A stretch of 64,000 nt of DNA. Origin: Acanthochlamys bracteata (taxonomy: Eukaryota > Streptophyta > Magnoliopsida > Pandanales > Velloziaceae). The notes beneath the pieces were generated by a model, which saw only the letters and a program-made list of their open reading frames with translations, was not told where the DNA came from and ran no database searches. Made by a program: the position numbers and the translations under genes. Below are positions 61,535 to 64,000 of the stretch, in pieces. The stretch lies in NCBI GenBank assembly GCA_019914995.1, contig CM034129.1, positions 6,771,725-6,835,724 on the forward strand, in the 5' to 3' direction. The stretch's first letter is position 1. Every line of letters begins with the position of its first letter.

Positions 61535-64000
61535 ATGGGTGTTTATAGTTACGAACTCATCAAGGTACCAGAAGAACAGCGCGGTTCAATTGATGAAGAT
61601 GCGAAACAATATAATTTGAAAGCCTCGTCGCTACCGCCGGACGCCACGATAGTTCTTATCCCTGCCGATACCAACGTAGCACCGACGTCGACGAAGAAAA
61701 CAATGGAGCAAGAACGCCTCCGTTCACTCGATGTCTTCCGTGGCATCACCGTCGCCGTACATTCTCTTCTCTCTCTTTCCCCTCTCTGCATTTTCTCTAT
61801 CTTTTTTTTTTTCCTTTTAATTTCTATTGTATTGTTAGTTTAGTTAGTTGTGCTTATGTTTTAACGATGCTGATTATCATAGTCAAGGTCCACTAGAATT
61901 TTTGGCGATTATGTTCTTTAGTTATCTCTTCACAAAATCTAAGCTAATTATTTGTAGTGAAGGGAAAAAGAGAAACGAAGGTTTTGGTTTTTTTCGTTTT
62001 TTTTGTGGAGAGAAATAATCTGGTGATAAATAAAGAGAGCCCAAAGATTTTGGCGGCCTGCATCTTTCTTTACTTCTCCACTCATGTCTCTTGTTTCTAT
62101 ATCATTACTTGATATTCATATTAATTAAGTACTCAACTATAGCTTTTACTTTTGGTAATAATATTGTTCGTGTTTAATATATGAATGGCGCAGTTCGGAA
62201 CTAGCATTTTTTAGTTTTGTTCTGTGAGTAATTTAAAGTATTCATAAATTATTTATAATTTAAAAACATGAATAAATGTTGGTGATGAGCAGTGACTGTA
62301 ACAACGTTGGGTTCTGGGTAAGAATAAATTGCAATGGTACTAATTCATTTTGTGATTAGATGGGCCGCCGCAGGGAATTAATTGAACAACTGAATTAAAT
62401 ATTGATTAAATTTGTGACAGCTACTTTTGCTGTTTTGTTAGAAAAGAAACGAAATGCGGTAGATGCATGCTTTGCTTTGAAGAGGCATCGACTGTTGAGA
62501 GACAGAGCAGTAGGACCTGATGACCTACCACCAAATCCCTATTTTGCCTTTTGCGCCAATACCGACTTGCCACCAACTCAATGCTATGTTAAAAACGTTT
62601 AGGTAGTTGTAAGTTGAACGCTTGGAACAGTTAAACGAAGATGTTTAGTAAGTTGGAGCAGAATCAACATATCTAGTTGTAAAGATGAATAATTTTGTTA
62701 GACTGATTGATTATGGACATTTCGTTACGCTAAGGCATGCGTTTTTTTGTTTGCTCTTTAATGTCTATTGATAGCTAACTTACTAGATACAGACATCTGA
62801 CATTGTAGAAGTGAAGTTGGAGTGATTGGTTTCGGTGCGGAGTTTTAGTTTGGTTGTATACGCATTAGCAGGTTGAGAAGCAAAAGTTTTTGTTTGAGTC
62901 CAACACATGATACTTTCTACTTTTTCTTTCTTTTCCTAAAAGGTGAACGGTGTAAAAAGAATTGAAGTAGCACCAACGAAGTAGACTTGTAAGGCTTTTC
63001 TCTTGGACAGGACAGCCGAAAGTTTCTATATGCATATTTGTCTTTAAAGGAAAGAGACCCGCTGCCAGTTTAAAGGACATATATGCTATAATATATCTAA
63101 TTTGTAAGACATATACGTGAAGCTTAACATAGCTAATTTGTAAGACAGTAAATAAGACAAACTCATGGTTGATAGAACTACCTCAGGCTACTTGCGTGCT
63201 ATGAGAATTTATCAAGTGTCAAATTGGAAGTTGGAACTTTCTCAAGTGCATTTGCTTGCATGAAATTCTTTATTCCAAGAACACGGTCATGAGACTACTA
63301 AATATTTCTATTATGTGCAGAACTGACTGAATACCAGGACAACATATAGAAATTTTAGGTACTTATGTTAAATCTGAATGGATATAAAAGAGTTTCCTTA
63401 TTGCAGGAATGAATTTACATTGCACAAAGGATATTGTTGCTGTGCATTTGTGCGGTTTCTTGTATTTGGAAATATTGAGATTTATCCTTCAAAATTTTAC
63501 ACATTTAGGCATAAAATTTATGCATAAAATTGAAATAATGGTTCAGGATGATTAGTTATACACTAATAAATATTGAAACTTCATTTTTGCAGCTCATGAT
63601 CCTTGTAGATGATGCCGGAGCCTTCCTTCCTGCCATCAGTCATTCACCATGGAACGGTGTTACTCTTGCTGACTTTGTCATGCCATTTTTCCTGTTCATA
63701 GTTGGAGTTGCGTTGGCACTTGCCTATAAGGTAAAATTCAGGACATGTAGTAGTGATATCATTGCAATTTCCTCCCTACAGTTCTTTGACTTGCATATCT
63801 TGTATTCACTTATTTTGAACAGAGAGTGTCAAACAGAGACGTTGCCAGTAGGAAGGCTTTATTGCGGGCGCTTAAGTTGTTCGTCTTAGGTGTTGTACTC
63901 CAAGGTACTTCTTAGCCTTCCTCCTAAAGAAGGCCTCTAGGCAATTATGGTTGATTTCTGAAGCCATTTTTATGCACTAAATCCAGGAGGTTTTTTTCAT
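61535..64000 (+). CDS. HGSNAT-like membrane acyltransferase family protein (5' part, continues beyond the window)
   Basis: Exons are 61,535-61,756, 63,593-63,730, 63,823-63,904 and 63,987 onward, joined by GT-AG introns in correct phase. About 70 hydrophilic residues (MGVYSYELIKVPEEQRGSID) precede the family core ERLRSLDVFRGITVA|LMILVD, then ISHSPWNGVTLADFVMPFFL and FIVGVALALAYK as membrane segments, then KALLRALKLFVLGVVLQGGF. This is the start of plant proteins related to human heparan-alpha-glucosaminide N-acetyltransferase, a multi-pass lysosomal enzyme. Plants lack heparan sulfate, so their substrate is not established. The usual protein is over 400 residues, so about 150 are seen here. 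The frame is intact throughout, and the ATG lies in a good leader context. Confidence 0.88.
61757..63592 (+). other. Intron 1 of the HGSNAT-like gene (1.8 kb)
   Basis: GT donor GTACATTCTC at 61,757 and a pyrimidine-rich acceptor ending TTTTTGCAG at 63,592. T-rich tracts near 61,800 and 61,990. No transposon or coding segment is recognised. A frame at 62,402-62,602 has no family signature. Confidence 0.8.

Noticed and set aside
62402-62602. A 66-codon frame inside intron 1 of the HGSNAT-like gene
   Set aside because: No family motif, and the exons on either side join correctly without it.
1-64000. CRISPR arrays, operons, ribosome-binding sites, organelle DNA inserts
   Set aside because: No regularly spaced short repeats, no bacterial gene order and no recognisable plastid or mitochondrial genes. 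The window is nuclear plant DNA.

Overview
This window looks like nuclear DNA of a flowering plant, probably a eudicot. It is AT-rich, its genes are split by short and very long introns with GT-AG borders, and the proteins match plant families (TRIC/HP30, CK2 beta, CUL4, ClpD, AP180-type ANTH, HGSNAT-like). Transposon families typical of plants fill most of the rest: CACTA, PIF/Harbinger, hAT, RTE LINE, Copia, TRIM and AT-rich MITEs. Species cannot be told from the sequence alone. I see no prokaryotic features, no organelle insert, no rRNA and no intact tRNA.

Layout. 1-10,921: a tandem array of about 2.4-kb units, four in direct orientation plus an inverted partial unit at the left edge. It carries a short conserved reading frame I cannot name. 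10,922-12,370: a GC-richer block ending in stacked hairpins. 12,552-17,020: a decayed CACTA element (minus strand) and a foldback repeat. 17,100-22,410: low-copy repeats and a candidate DNA transposon. 23,746-41,865: a complete six-exon gene for a TRIC/HP30-type Tim17/22/23 plus SAM protein. One of its introns has a GC donor. Another is 13.3 kb long and holds an almost whole PIF/Harbinger element, an RTE LINE fragment, a hAT fragment and a TRIM. 43,053-56,000: a graveyard of host gene pieces. A broken CK2 beta gene has a CUL4 piece inside one intron, followed by a ClpD tail cut by a Copia fossil, then an ANTH-domain fragment. 56,000-61,300: intergenic, with a small AT-rich MITE family. 61,535-64,000: the first four exons of an HGSNAT-like membrane acyltransferase gene that runs off the right edge.

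Only two host genes look alive: the TRIC-like gene and the HGSNAT-like gene. They share no obvious pathway. I did not find a convincing new biological system. The points most worth following are the nested CK2 beta/CUL4 locus and wider gene-fragment cluster, the conserved frame in the tandem array, the transposon-filled intron with a GC-AG neighbour, and two perfect palindromes.
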